DNA from: Candidatus Accumulibacter vicinus
GTDB lineage: Bacteria; Pseudomonadota; Gammaproteobacteria; Burkholderiales; Rhodocyclaceae
Assembly: GCA_002425405.1 (NCBI GenBank)
Contig: DIME01000183.1
Location: 12,594-76,593, forward strand
Direction: 5' to 3'
Length of the DNA: 64,000 bases
The notes under the pieces are model-generated. The model saw only the letters and a list, made by a program, of their open reading frames with translations. It had not been told where the DNA came from and made no database searches. The number at the start of each line of letters is the position of its first letter. The stretch's first letter is position 1. Both the position numbers and the translations under genes were made by a program. Shown here piece after piece: positions 56,091 to 64,000 of this stretch.

Positions 56091-56276
56091 GCGCGCATTA
56101 TAGGGGGTAGGGTGCCGGGGTACTTGGCTGTGGGCAATGATACGGCAAGCATTGCGCAGGAGATCTGATGCAGCAAGATGCCGAAATTTTGGCATTGGCA
56201 TTGACAGCACAGATGCTGCAATGCAGAATCAATGGTTGAAGTATTGTTTCAATCGTCCACAAGAAAGGAAGAAGCT

Positions 56277-57020
56277 ATGACGCAACGTGTTGCTTTGGTT
56301 ACAGGTGCTATGGGTGGGATCGGCACGGCCATTTGCCAGGAACTGGCCAAGGCCGGCCACAAGGTGGTTGCCGCCTACCATCCGGAGTTTGACAAGCCGG
56401 AAGAGTGGACAAAGGCCATGGCCGAAGCCGGTTTCAACGACTTCATCTGTGTTGCCGGCGATGTCTCCGATTACGACTCCTGCGTCGCCCTTACCGCGGA
56501 GGCGGAAGCCAAGGCGGGTCCGATCGACATCCTGGTCAACAACGCCGGCATTACCCGTGACAAGATGTTTGCGCGGATGGAACTGGCGCAATGGAATGCC
56601 GTGATCTCAACCAACCTGAATAGCCTCTTCAACATGACCAAGCAGGTCTCGTCGAAGATGGCTGAACGTGGTTGGGGCCGGATCATCAACATCTCTTCGC
56701 TCAACGGCCTCAAGGGCCAGGCCGGTCAGACCAATTACTCGGCCGCCAAAGCGGGCGTGATTGGCTTTACCAAAGCGCTGGCCGCCGAACTGGCGGCCAA
56801 GAACGTGACGGTCAACGCCATTTGCCCTGGCTATGTAGCCACCCCGATGGTGATGGCGATCAAGCCGGAGATCCTGCAGAGCATCATCGATACGGTGCCG
56901 ATGAAGCGTTTGGCGAAGCCGGAAGAGATCGGTGGCGCGTGTGCCTACCTCGCTTCGGACATTGCCGGCTTCATGACGGGTTCGACGATGAACATTTGTG
57001 GTGGTTTGTACTATCAATAA
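56277..57020 (+). CDS. phaB: Acetoacetyl-CoA reductase
   Basis: A 247-residue short-chain dehydrogenase that reduces acetoacetyl-CoA to (R)-3-hydroxybutyryl-CoA with NADPH for polyhydroxyalkanoate synthesis. The Rossmann motif is ALVTGAMGGIGTAICQELAK near 6 and the catalytic Ser/Tyr/Lys lie in INISSLNGLKGQAGQTNYSA then AKAG near 138-157. The phaB-type signature AGDVSDYDSC precedes GPIDILVNNAGITRDKMFAR. Ribosome site AGAAAGGAAG. A strong terminator follows at 57050. PHA regulator phaR is next; a PHA synthase is not in the window. Confidence 0.92.
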   Translation: MTQRVALVTGAMGGIGTAICQELAKAGHKVVAAYHPEFDKPEEWTKAMAEAGFNDFICVAGDVSDYDSCVALTAEAEAKAGPIDILVNNAGITRDKMFARMELAQWNAVISTNLNSLFNMTKQVSSKMAERGWGRIINISSLNGLKGQAGQTNYSAAKAGVIGFTKALAAELAAKNVTVNAICPGYVATPMVMAIKPEILQSIIDTVPMKRLAKPEEIGGACAYLASDIAGFMTGSTMNICGGLYYQ

Positions 57021-57049
57021 AAACAGCTTCTCGTATCAGGAAAGGCCAG

Positions 57050-57081
57050 AACAGGCTCCCAATAGGAGCCTGTTTTTTTTT
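57050..57081 (+). terminator. Rho-independent terminator of phaB
   Basis: A 10-bp perfect stem (AACAGGCTCC at 57050-57059 with GGAGCCTGTT at 57065-57074), a 5-nt loop and a run of nine T (57073-57081). It separates phaB from phaR. Confidence 0.92.
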
Positions 57082-57164
57082 GTAGGCGTATAATTGTGCT
57101 GCATCGCACCAAAGGACGCGAAAGAGCGCCTGTCGAGTCATCTGCAAATGGAGGAAGGGTCGTC

Positions 57165-57740
57165 ATGCCCGAACAGCTGCGACTGATCAAGAAATACCCT
57201 AACCGTCGTCTTTACGACACCAAGACGAGCGCCTACATCACTTTGAGTGATGTGAAGGACCTCGTGCTATCGAAGGAAAACTTCAATGTGCTCGATGCCA
57301 AAACCGGCGAGGACATTACACGCAGCATCCTGCTGCAGATCATTCTCGAGGAGGAAGCCGCGGGCATCCCTTTGTTTACAACGGACCTGCTGGCACAGAT
57401 GATTCGCTTCTACGGTCACGCCATGCAGGGGATGCTCGGCAAGTACCTGGAAACGAACATCAAGTCCTTTGTTGATTTCCAGAAGAAACTGCAGGATCAG
57501 TCGCAACAGCTCTACGGCGAAAACAACAGCCAGATGCAGAACGACATGTGGTCGCAGTTCATGAACTTCCAGGGTCCGGCGATGCAGACGATGATGGCCA
57601 CCTATATGGAGCAGAGCAAGAAGATGCTGCACCAGATGCAGGACCAGTTGAAATCCCAGACTCGCACCCTGTTCACCAGCCTCCCGCTGCCGGGTTTTCC
57701 GGTCGATACGGTCAAGCAGACGAAGGACGCCGAGAAGTAA
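57165..57740 (+). CDS. phaR: Polyhydroxyalkanoate synthesis repressor PhaR
   Basis: A 191-residue PhaR that binds DNA and PHA granules and represses phasin and its own gene until polymer forms. The N-terminal domain opens IKKYPNRRLYDTKTSAYITL near 7, with LSDVKDLVLSKENFNVLDAK and TGEDITRSILLQIILEEEAA; the middle has LLAQMIRFYGHAMQGMLGKY near 84, all diagnostic. The C-terminal half is Met/Gln-rich and helical. Ribosome site GAGGAAGGG precedes ATG 57165. It reinforces the assignment of a PHA-storing organism. Confidence 0.95.
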   Translation: MPEQLRLIKKYPNRRLYDTKTSAYITLSDVKDLVLSKENFNVLDAKTGEDITRSILLQIILEEEAAGIPLFTTDLLAQMIRFYGHAMQGMLGKYLETNIKSFVDFQKKLQDQSQQLYGENNSQMQNDMWSQFMNFQGPAMQTMMATYMEQSKKMLHQMQDQLKSQTRTLFTSLPLPGFPVDTVKQTKDAEK

Positions 57741-57801
57741 AGTTCCGCAGAGGATGTAGTCTCTTTACCAGACAGGGTTTGCGGGGGCAGCAGTATAAGT
57801 T

Positions 57802-57825
57802 TACGCCGGCCTCGCAGCCGGCGTA
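57802..57825. terminator. Hairpin between convergent phaR and the decarboxylase beta gene
   Basis: TACGCCGGC and GCCGGCGTA form a 9-bp perfect stem around CTCGCA, midway between the two opposing stop codons (57740 and 57840). T-runs are short on both sides. A bidirectional terminator is likely. Confidence 0.5.
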
Positions 57826-57839
57826 TTCCATCCCTCCCG

Positions 57840-59045
57840 TTAGCGTAGCAGCGCTACATAGGTTGCCGCGATGATGGCGGTGGTGATGACACCGCTGATG
57901 TTGGCCCCAAGAGCCTGTGGGAGGATGATTGCCCCGGCATTGGCGTCGGTGGCAATTTTCTGGACAACCTTGGCCGTGGTCGGTACACAACTCACCCCGG
58001 CGACGCCGATCATCGGGTTGTACTTGCCGCCGGTCCAGAAATACAGAATATAACCGCCCAATATGCCGCCAAGAGCCGAGATCGTCAGGGCGAGCATTCC
58101 GAGGAGCAGCAGCTTTAATACCGTTGGGTCGAGCAGGGTATTGGCTTCGCAGAGGATGCCCAGCGTCAGGCCAAGGAAGAAGGTTGCCGCATAGAGGAAG
58201 ACTTCGCCGAGGAGCTTGGTAAAGGCGTCGATGCCGCTTTCGCGCACCGCGACGCCCACGAACAGCGAGAAGAACAGGGGGGCGGCGACCGGAAACAGCA
58301 GGCACAGGAGCGTACAGGCAACCACCGCAAAAGTAAGCTTCTGCGCGCGACTGATTTTCGGTCCACGGTCGGCGATCATGCTGATGCCCCGAATATGCTT
58401 GGGTATTAGCCACTTGATCAGGTACGGGTAGGCGCCGTAGGTCAGGCCGAGATAGAGATAGCCGACGACCGTGATCGGCACGAACAGATCCTTGGCAAGC
58501 ACCAGCGAGGTGAACAGGACCATCGGCCCGTCAGCGCCGCCGATGGTGGCGACGGCTGCAGCTTGGCCCGGGTTGAGGCCCAGCCACACCGCGATCGGGA
58601 AGACCGCGATGGTTCCCAGTTCGGCGAACAGCGCGATGAAGATGCTCTGGAAGGGCCGCGCCATCACATAACCGACATCAAGCAGGACGCCGATCCCCAT
58701 GAATACCAGACAGGCGATCAGGCCGTTGCTGAAGGTCAGGGTGTAGATCGGTTGCAGCCAGTCGATCTGCATGATGTTCATCAGCTCGATCGGATCGGAG
58801 ATCAACGGATCGACGAACAGCGTTCCCATCTTGCTGCCTTCGAGGAACATGACTCCGGCGTTGACCGAGGACATGCCCAGTCCCATCGGGATCATCAGAA
58901 GGGGTTCTAGGACGTTCTTGGAACCCAGATAGATCAGAACAAAGCCGAGCAGCATCAGGAAGATGCGCCCGAACATGATTTTTGGTTCCGAGGCCGCCAG
59001 CGTGGCGATGCCCTGGAACAGATCGAGAAAATGAATGCTTTCCAT
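57840..59045 (-). CDS. mmdB: Na+-translocating decarboxylase beta subunit
   Basis: A 401-residue membrane protein that couples decarboxylation of carboxybiotin to sodium export (OadB/GcdB/MmdB family). It has about nine membrane segments with the conserved region IGGADGPMVLFTSLVLAKDL near 168-187 and TKVVQKIATDANAGAIILPQ near 357-376. Last gene of the leftward run alpha-gamma-biotin-beta. Specific use of methylmalonyl-CoA is inferred from the alpha subunit. Confidence 0.92.
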   Translation of the reverse strand: MESIHFLDLFQGIATLAASEPKIMFGRIFLMLLGFVLIYLGSKNVLEPLLMIPMGLGMSSVNAGVMFLEGSKMGTLFVDPLISDPIELMNIMQIDWLQPIYTLTFSNGLIACLVFMGIGVLLDVGYVMARPFQSIFIALFAELGTIAVFPIAVWLGLNPGQAAAVATIGGADGPMVLFTSLVLAKDLFVPITVVGYLYLGLTYGAYPYLIKWLIPKHIRGISMIADRGPKISRAQKLTFAVVACTLLCLLFPVAAPLFFSLFVGVAVRESGIDAFTKLLGEVFLYAATFFLGLTLGILCEANTLLDPTVLKLLLLGMLALTISALGGILGGYILYFWTGGKYNPMIGVAGVSCVPTTAKVVQKIATDANAGAIILPQALGANISGVITTAIIAATYVALLR

Positions 59046-59139
59046 ACGCTTCAGTCCTCGCGCCAGACGACCGGATTTCTTCGTCCGCGCATCGAATAGC
59101 AGGCCACAGGAGCGCGCTCCTGTCTGTTGGCCGAGAAGA

Positions 59140-59535
59140 TCAAGCGATGGTCACCAGTGGCTGACCGCCCTCGACCGCATCCCCGGGTGCAACCAGTACG
59201 CGCGTCACCTGGCCAGCGCGAGTTGCGATGACCGGAGTCTTCATTTTCATGGCTTCAAGGACGAGCAATCGATCACCGGCGGCAACCGTCTGGCCGATCT
59301 TGACGTTGACTTCGACCACCACGCCACCCATTCCGGCCACCTCGTCACCGGCTCCAGCCGCTGCTGCGGTTGATCGCGGTGCCGCCGCCGGCGCGGCTGC
59401 GCTGCTACCGGTGGCGGCCATCGGTTGGGCAACGGCGGCCGGAGGGGGTGATTGCGCTGCCTGGCCGGCAGTGAGTTCCAGAACGCTAACTTCGTACTCA
59501 CGTCCGTTAACGGTAACCTTGAATTGTCTGGGCAT
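59140..59535 (-). CDS. mmdC: Biotin carboxyl carrier subunit of the decarboxylase
   Basis: A 131-residue carrier protein. The N-terminus (MPRQFKVTVNGREYEVSVLE) is followed by an Ala/Pro-rich hinge (about 30-60) and a biotinyl domain at 62-131 with the biotinylated Lys in LLVLEAMKMKTPVIATRAGQ near 98. It carries CO2 from the alpha subunit to the membrane beta subunit. ATG 59535 was chosen since AGGAGCAAG lies upstream; the upstream frame is not conserved. Confidence 0.92.
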   Translation of the reverse strand: MPRQFKVTVNGREYEVSVLELTAGQAAQSPPPAAVAQPMAATGSSAAAPAAAPRSTAAAAGAGDEVAGMGGVVVEVNVKIGQTVAAGDRLLVLEAMKMKTPVIATRAGQVTRVLVAPGDAVEGGQPLVTIA

Positions 59536-59548
59536 GTCTTGCTCCTTC

Positions 59549-59878
59549 TTATCTGGGGCCTCGGCCCGTGGGCCCCGGCGTATGGGTATGCTGGGCGGCG
59601 CGGGTGCCGGCTGCCCAGCCATGGCTGGTTGGTGTAATGTGCAGAATGCGGTGTGGTCCCATGGCGGCGAAGATGGCTGCCGATAGCGCAGCGACATCCT
59701 CGTCGGGAACGCCGAGTCCGATCGGGCAGACCGTTCCGGTCGGTATATCGACCGGTTTGGTCTTTTCCATCCGGCCAGTCAAAGAAACCATTGCCTTGAT
59801 CAGCACGGCAACCAGCACCGAGATGACGATGGAAATGCCGTAGACCTGCAGCGCCTTGAAAATGGCGTCAGTCACCAT
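59549..59878 (-). CDS. OadG-like gamma/delta subunit of the decarboxylase
   Basis: A 109-residue protein with one N-terminal membrane helix (ALQVYGISIVISVLVAVLIK) and a short cytosolic part, as in OadG/MmdD subunits that assemble alpha and beta subunits. The middle, LGVPDEDVAALSAAIFAAMG then PHRILHI, is common to small subunits of this family. It sits between alpha and biotin genes with 13 and 23 bp gaps, consistent with co-expression. Confidence 0.82.
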   Translation of the reverse strand: MVTDAIFKALQVYGISIVISVLVAVLIKAMVSLTGRMEKTKPVDIPTGTVCPIGLGVPDEDVAALSAAIFAAMGPHRILHITPTSHGWAAGTRAAQHTHTPGPTGRGPR

Positions 59879-59901
59879 GAGATATCTTCCTTCCGTTCCG
59901 A

Positions 59902-61455
59902 TTACATGGGAATGTTGCCGTGCTTCTTGGCCGGCCTGAGTTCACGCTTGTCGAGGGTCTTGCGCAGCGCGAGGGCGACCATCCAGCGCGTGTCCTGTGG
60001 TTCGATGACGTCGGTGATATAGAAATTGCTCGCCGAAACGTATGGCGAAGCGAACTCGTCGCGGTATTCCTGCGCGAGTTCCGCGGCCTTTGCCTGGCGA
60101 TCCTCGGCCTGTTCGAGTTCCTTACGATAGAGGATTTTCACGGCGGCTTCGGCGCCCATCACGGCAATCTCGGCGGTCGGCCAGGCGTAAACCATGTCCG
60201 CTCCCATTTCCTGGCTACACATGGCAAGGTATGAGCCGCCATAGGCCTTGCGCAGAATGACCGTGATTTTCGGCGCAGTGCATGAACCGTACGCGGAGAG
60301 CATTTTCGCGCCGTGACGAATGATGCCGCCGCGTTCCTGCTCGACTCCTGGCAGGAAACCCGGAACATCGACCAGGGTCACCACCGGGACGTTGAAAATG
60401 TTGCAGGTTCGCACGAAACGGGCCACCTTGTCCGCGGCATTGAGGTCGAGGGCGCCAGCCATCACCATCGGCTGGTTGGCGACGATGCCGACCACCACGC
60501 CGCTGATCCGGGCGAAGCCGACGATCACGTTGCGAGCAAAACCGGCATGCACCTCGAGCAGTTCGGCACGGTCCACGATACGGCGAATCACCGAATACAT
60601 GTCAAGCGGTTCGGACGGGCTGTCCGGGATGCAGTCGTTGATCGCCGGATCTTCCATCTCCTCGATCGGCACTTCGAGATGATGTGGCGGATCCTCGGTG
60701 TTGTTGGCCGGCAGGTAGGAAAGCAGTTGCTTGACCAGCGCGATCGCGTGCTGGTCGTCCTCGGCAACGAAGTGAGCGTTGCCGCTGACCGTGGAATGCA
60801 TCTCGGCGCCGCCGACCTCCGCCATCGTCGTTGCCCGTCCGGTCACCGCCTTGATCACCTCCGGGCCGGTCAGGAACATGTGCGCATTGTTGCGCGTCAT
60901 GATCACGAAGTCCATCAGCGCCGGCGAGTAGGCGGCCCCCCCCGCGCACGGCCCGCAGATCACGGCGATTTGCGGTACAACGCCGGAAAGCAGAACATTG
61001 GCGTAAAAGACGTCGCCATAGCCGGAGAGCGCATCGACGCCTTCCTGAATGCGCGCGCCGCCGGAATCCTTGAAGGCCACCACCGGTACGCCGATCTTCA
61101 GGGCATGGCGCATGATGCGGGTGATCTTCCGCGCCTGCATCTTGCCCAGCGTGCCGGCGACAACGCTGAAGTCCTGACTGAAAGCGGCAACCTGCGTATT
61201 TCCCACGTAGCCGTTGCCGGCAATCACTCCGTCAGCGGGCAGGAACCGTCCGGCCATGCCGAACGCAGTAGCGGCATGCGTGGCGTACAGGCCGAGCTCC
61301 TGGAAAGTGCCTTCTTCAAATAATGCGTCGAGTCGCTCGCGTGCGGACAGGAGACCCTTTGCGTGCAGCGCCTCCAGTTTCTCGGGGCTGACATTTTCGG
61401 TCAGTTTTGCACGCTTCGTGCGCAGTTTCTCTATCAACTCCGGTCGTATCGTCAT
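59902..61455 (-). CDS. mmdA: Methylmalonyl-CoA decarboxylase alpha subunit (carboxyltransferase)
   Basis: A 517-residue carboxyltransferase with two crotonase-fold halves. Signatures are LHAKGLLSARERLDALFEEG near 30, VVAFKDSGGARIQEGVDALS near 125 (first oxyanion hole), ICGPCAGGAAYSPALMDFVI near 165, VPGFLPGVEQERGGIIRHGA near 365, and the ending KKHGNIPM. The same fold occurs in propionyl-CoA carboxylase beta, but the neighbouring beta, biotin and OadG-like subunits and absence of a biotin carboxylase point to the Na+-pumping decarboxylase. It converts methylmalonyl-CoA to propionyl-CoA, which suits propionyl-CoA use in PHA of mixed monomers. Confidence 0.88.
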   Translation of the reverse strand: MTIRPELIEKLRTKRAKLTENVSPEKLEALHAKGLLSARERLDALFEEGTFQELGLYATHAATAFGMAGRFLPADGVIAGNGYVGNTQVAAFSQDFSVVAGTLGKMQARKITRIMRHALKIGVPVVAFKDSGGARIQEGVDALSGYGDVFYANVLLSGVVPQIAVICGPCAGGAAYSPALMDFVIMTRNNAHMFLTGPEVIKAVTGRATTMAEVGGAEMHSTVSGNAHFVAEDDQHAIALVKQLLSYLPANNTEDPPHHLEVPIEEMEDPAINDCIPDSPSEPLDMYSVIRRIVDRAELLEVHAGFARNVIVGFARISGVVVGIVANQPMVMAGALDLNAADKVARFVRTCNIFNVPVVTLVDVPGFLPGVEQERGGIIRHGAKMLSAYGSCTAPKITVILRKAYGGSYLAMCSQEMGADMVYAWPTAEIAVMGAEAAVKILYRKELEQAEDRQAKAAELAQEYRDEFASPYVSASNFYITDVIEPQDTRWMVALALRKTLDKRELRPAKKHGNIPM

Positions 61456-61727
61456 CTGGATTCCTAACAGGTGGCTAATATTGGATTAATTCTCATTCTC
61501 TCAGCAATGAGCTGCTGGCGATCTTCCGGCAGCATAGTATCCATACTTTCTCGGGTGTTGGCTAGTGCTGGAAAAAAAATATCCGGGCCTAAGGGAAGCG
61601 TGGGCGAGATGCCATCACCGCATGGGACGGTGTCTGATGACGTACAATAAGCAGGCAGGACGGTCGGAGTGTGGTCTTGCAGCGGGCCGGACAAGCAGCT
61701 TTGCGCAACCTGCCAAGAGATGCGGTC
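61456..61727. other. Intergenic region upstream of mmdA
   Basis: No supported gene. The first 60 bp are AT-rich (CTAATATTGGATTAATTCTC) and probably hold the leftward mmd promoter; the rest shows only a GC-driven frame. A tRNA terminator adjoins on the right. Confidence 0.4.
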
Positions 61728-61761
61728 TGAAAAAGAAAAGGCCCCGACTAATCGGGGCCTT
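61728..61761 (-). terminator. Terminator of tRNA-Leu(CAG)
   Basis: Stem AAGGCCCCGA/TCGGGGCCTT (61738-61761) with a 4-nt loop. Read on the minus strand it follows the tRNA and runs into TTTTCTTTTTC, the expected U-rich tail. Confidence 0.8.
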
Positions 61762-61774
61762 CTTGTTTGGTGCC

Positions 61775-61862
61775 TGGTGCCCAAGAGAGGAATCGAACCT
61801 CCACGGTGTTGCCACCACTAGGACCTGAACCTAGCGCGTCTACCAATTTCGCCACCTGGGCA
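61775..61862 (-). tRNA. tRNA-Leu(CAG)
   Basis: An 88-nt class II tRNA on the minus strand with encoded CCA. Acceptor TGCCCAG pairs with TTGGGCA (final G-U). The anticodon arm CTAGG-TTCAGGT-CCTAG gives CAG, reading CUG leucine. A long variable arm (TGGTGGCAACACCGT) and T loop GGTTCGATTCC follow. Divergent from rnr. Confidence 0.95.
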
Positions 61863-61900
61863 ATTCCAGCGAGAGCCGAATTCTATAGGAACATGAAGAA

Positions 61901-64000
61901 ATGTCAATCATGAAAATGTCGGCAATCCGACGCCTCGATCCGTACCTGGAGCGTGAACTGAAACACTATGAGCAACCCTTGCCTTCGCGCGAATATATCC
62001 AGCAAATTCTTGAGGAGCAGGGTAGGCCTGTGGGTTTCGACGAGCTTTGTGCGCTGCTTGACATCCAGAAAACCGAGTGCGAGCCGTTTCAGCGCCGCTT
62101 GCGGGCCATGGAGCGCGAGGCGCAGTTGCTGCGCAACCGCAAGGCCTCGTACATCCTGCCGGAACGCGCCAGTCTGATTGCCGGACGCGTCGAGGGGCAT
62201 CCCGATGGTTATGGCTTCCTGATTCCTGATGATGGTAGCGAAGACCTGGCTCTCGAAGCCCGGCAGATGTCCAAGGTACTGCATCGCGATCGCGCTCTGG
62301 TACGTGTCGTCGGCACCGATCGCCGTGGACGCCGTGAGGGGGTCATCGTCGAAGTCCTGGAGCGGGCCAATAGCCGGGTCGTTGGCCGCGTCCTGCTGGA
62401 ACATGGGATCGCCGTCGTGGTACCGGAAAACCGGCGCATCAACCAGGACATCCTGGTCGCGCCAAACGGCAATATCAGTGCACGCTCGGGTGAAGTGGTC
62501 ACGGTCGAGATCATCGAGCAGCCCGATCGGCATTCGAAACCGATTGGGCGCATCGTCGAGGTGCTTGGCAATTACGCCGACCCAGGTATGGAAATAGAGA
62601 TCGCGCTGCGTAAGCACGAGCTGCCATTCGAGTTCTCAAGCAGTGCGCTTGCAGAAGCTGCGGCGCTGCCGGATACCCTGGACCCGGTTGATCGGGAAGG
62701 TCGCATCGACTTGCGAGCGCTGCCATTGGTCACGATCGACGGGGAAACGGCGAGGGATTTCGACGACGCGGTTTTCGCCGAGACGCAGGGTCCTGGCTGG
62801 CGATTGGTGGTGGCAATTGCCGACGTCAGTCACTACGTGCAGCCGGCCACGGCGCTCGATCGTGAGGCCCGGGAGCGCGGCAATTCCGTCTATTTCCCTC
62901 GCCGGGTCATTCCGATGTTGCCCGAGAAGCTCTCCAATGGCCTGTGTTCGTTGAACCCCGACGTCGAGCGTCTGGCGATGGTCTGCGACATGCTGATCGA
63001 CCGCCATGGCGAGATCACCGATTACCGTTTCTACCCGGCGGTTTTCCGCTCACAGGCGCGGCTGACCTATGATCAGGTATGGAACTGGCTGGCCGGCGTC
63101 GCGCGGCCGGAGAGCGATCTTCATCGTGGCCTGCTGCCGCATCTGCAGACGCTCTACGCTCTGTTCAAAGTGCTTGTCGATGCACGTGGCAAACGCGGGG
63201 CGATCGATTTCGAAACCATCGAAACGATGATGCTGTTCAACGCGCAGGGCAAGATCGAGAACATTGTTCCGGTGCGCCGCAACGACGCGCACCGCGTGAT
63301 CGAGGAATGCATGCTCGCCGCCAATGTCTGTGCTTCGGACTTTCTTCAGACCAGGCGGCAGCCTTGCCTGTATCGGATTCATCAAGGTCCGACGGCAGAG
63401 AAGCTGGAGGCGCTGCGCAACTTCCTCAAGGAATTCGGAATTGGCCTGGGCGGCGGTGACGATCCGACCGCCAGGGATTACGCCGAGTTGCTGGAGAGCA
63501 TCAAGGCCCGTCCCGATGCCCAGTTGCTGCAGACGGTGATGCTGCGCTCACTGCGCCAGGCCATGTACAGCCCCGATAACGTCGGACATTTCGGCCTGTC
63601 GTACGAGCACTATACCCATTTCACGTCGCCGATCCGCCGCTACCCTGATCTGCTGATCCACCGTTCGATCAAGGCGGTGCTGGCGGGAACGCACTACCAG
63701 CCAGGCAAGTGGGACGACATTGGTCTGCACTGCTCGATGACCGAGCGGCGCGCCGACGAGGCGACACGCGATGTCAGCAACTGGCTGAAGTGCTACTACA
63801 TGCGTGACCGTATCGGAGAGTGTTTTTCCGGCACGATTGCCGCCGTGGTACCCTTTGGAATTTTTGTCGCACTCGATGAGGTCTATGTCGAAGGTCTGGT
63901 GCATGTTTCGGAACTCGGCGACGAGTATTTCCAGTACGACAGCATTAAACACCAGATGCTCGGCGAGCGAACAGGTCACCGCTATCGTCTCGGTGACCGT
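61901..64000 (+). CDS. rnr: Ribonuclease R (3' end outside window)
   Basis: An open frame of 700 codons runs off the right edge. I start it at ATG 61901, with AGGAAC upstream (ATG 61910 and 61916 are also in frame). The N-terminal winged helix (REYIQQILEEQGRPVGFDEL) and cold-shock regions (RVEGHPDGYGFLIPDDGSED near 90) lead to the RNB catalytic domain (DGETARDFDDAVFAETQG near 280, with the Asp cluster; SNGLCSLNPDVERLAMVCDM near 346; HFTSPIRRYPDLLIHRSIK near 576). An S1 domain begins near 638 (FSGTIAAVVPFGIFVALDEV). It is a processive 3'-5' exoribonuclease for structured RNA and quality control. Confidence 0.95.
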   Translation, partial: MSIMKMSAIRRLDPYLERELKHYEQPLPSREYIQQILEEQGRPVGFDELCALLDIQKTECEPFQRRLRAMEREAQLLRNRKASYILPERASLIAGRVEGHPDGYGFLIPDDGSEDLALEARQMSKVLHRDRALVRVVGTDRRGRREGVIVEVLERANSRVVGRVLLEHGIAVVVPENRRINQDILVAPNGNISARSGEVVTVEIIEQPDRHSKPIGRIVEVLGNYADPGMEIEIALRKHELPFEFSSSALAEAAALPDTLDPVDREGRIDLRALPLVTIDGETARDFDDAVFAETQGPGWRLVVAIADVSHYVQPATALDREARERGNSVYFPRRVIPMLPEKLSNGLCSLNPDVERLAMVCDMLIDRHGEITDYRFYPAVFRSQARLTYDQVWNWLAGVARPESDLHRGLLPHLQTLYALFKVLVDARGKRGAIDFETIETMMLFNAQGKIENIVPVRRNDAHRVIEECMLAANVCASDFLQTRRQPCLYRIHQGPTAEKLEALRNFLKEFGIGLGGGDDPTARDYAELLESIKARPDAQLLQTVMLRSLRQAMYSPDNVGHFGLSYEHYTHFTSPIRRYPDLLIHRSIKAVLAGTHYQPGKWDDIGLHCSMTERRADEATRDVSNWLKCYYMRDRIGECFSGTIAAVVPFGIFVALDEVYVEGLVHVSELGDEYFQYDSIKHQMLGERTGHRYRLGDR

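Noticed and set aside
59902..61455. Propionyl-CoA carboxylase beta chain
   Set aside because: The fold is shared, but the adjacent OadG-like, biotin-carrier and membrane beta subunits and the lack of a biotin carboxylase gene favour the Na+-translocating decarboxylase.

Overview
The window reads as a chromosomal segment of a high-GC betaproteobacterium, most likely Rhodocyclales and close to Candidatus Accumulibacter. This is inferred from PHA-cycle genes (phaB, phaR) beside a sodium-pumping methylmalonyl-CoA decarboxylase operon, the order dusB-fis-purH-purD-hemF, the hemC-hemD pair, and many TIR/FGE and toxin-antitoxin accessory genes. No taxonomic search was possible.

Region 1 (1-6.9 kb) is the most interesting part: a diversity-generating retroelement (DGR). 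In order it holds a membrane-anchored TIR protein, a target protein with an FGE-sulfatase (C-type-lectin-like) domain ending in variable repeat VR1 (3840-3967), an Avd accessory protein, a DGR reverse transcriptase, an adenine-rich template repeat TR (5483-5610), and a second FGE-type target ending in VR2 (6746-6873). TR and both VRs are 128 bp and align without gaps. They differ at 15 (VR1) and 19 (VR2) template adenines but at only 2 and 3 other bases. The second target carries the tail of a TIR domain whose front is missing. The layout suggests a hypermutable recognition module coupled to a TIR effector.

Region 2 (7-16.3 kb) has a dienoyl-CoA isomerase-like crotonase, an AEC transporter, a transposase remnant, a very large hybrid sensor kinase with three periplasmic solute-binding domains, an MBL-fold hydrolase and class II fumarase.

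Region 3 (16.3-20.6 kb) is an accessory patch: a frameshifted TumE-like toxin, a ParD/ParE-type pair with an abnormal toxin end, a lower-GC TIR-like/TPR protein, and a DUF1778 antitoxin with a frameshifted GNAT toxin.

Region 4 (20.6-64 kb) is mostly housekeeping: a glycosyltransferase/GtrA operon, folE, a nitronate monooxygenase-family protein, rlmJ, a DUF3313 lipoprotein, chrA, a SNF2 helicase, queA, tRNA-Leu(CAA), hemCD, and the opposed dusB-fis-purH-purD-hemF cluster. These are followed by dnaQ, rnhA, a methyltransferase, gloB, a DUF748 giant, a DUF3293 protein, a Ser/Thr kinase-HDOD-GAF protein, bamD, rluD, pgeF, phaB, phaR, the decarboxylase operon, tRNA-Leu(CAG) and the start of rnr, which runs off the window. 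No rRNA, CRISPR array or intact insertion sequence was seen.
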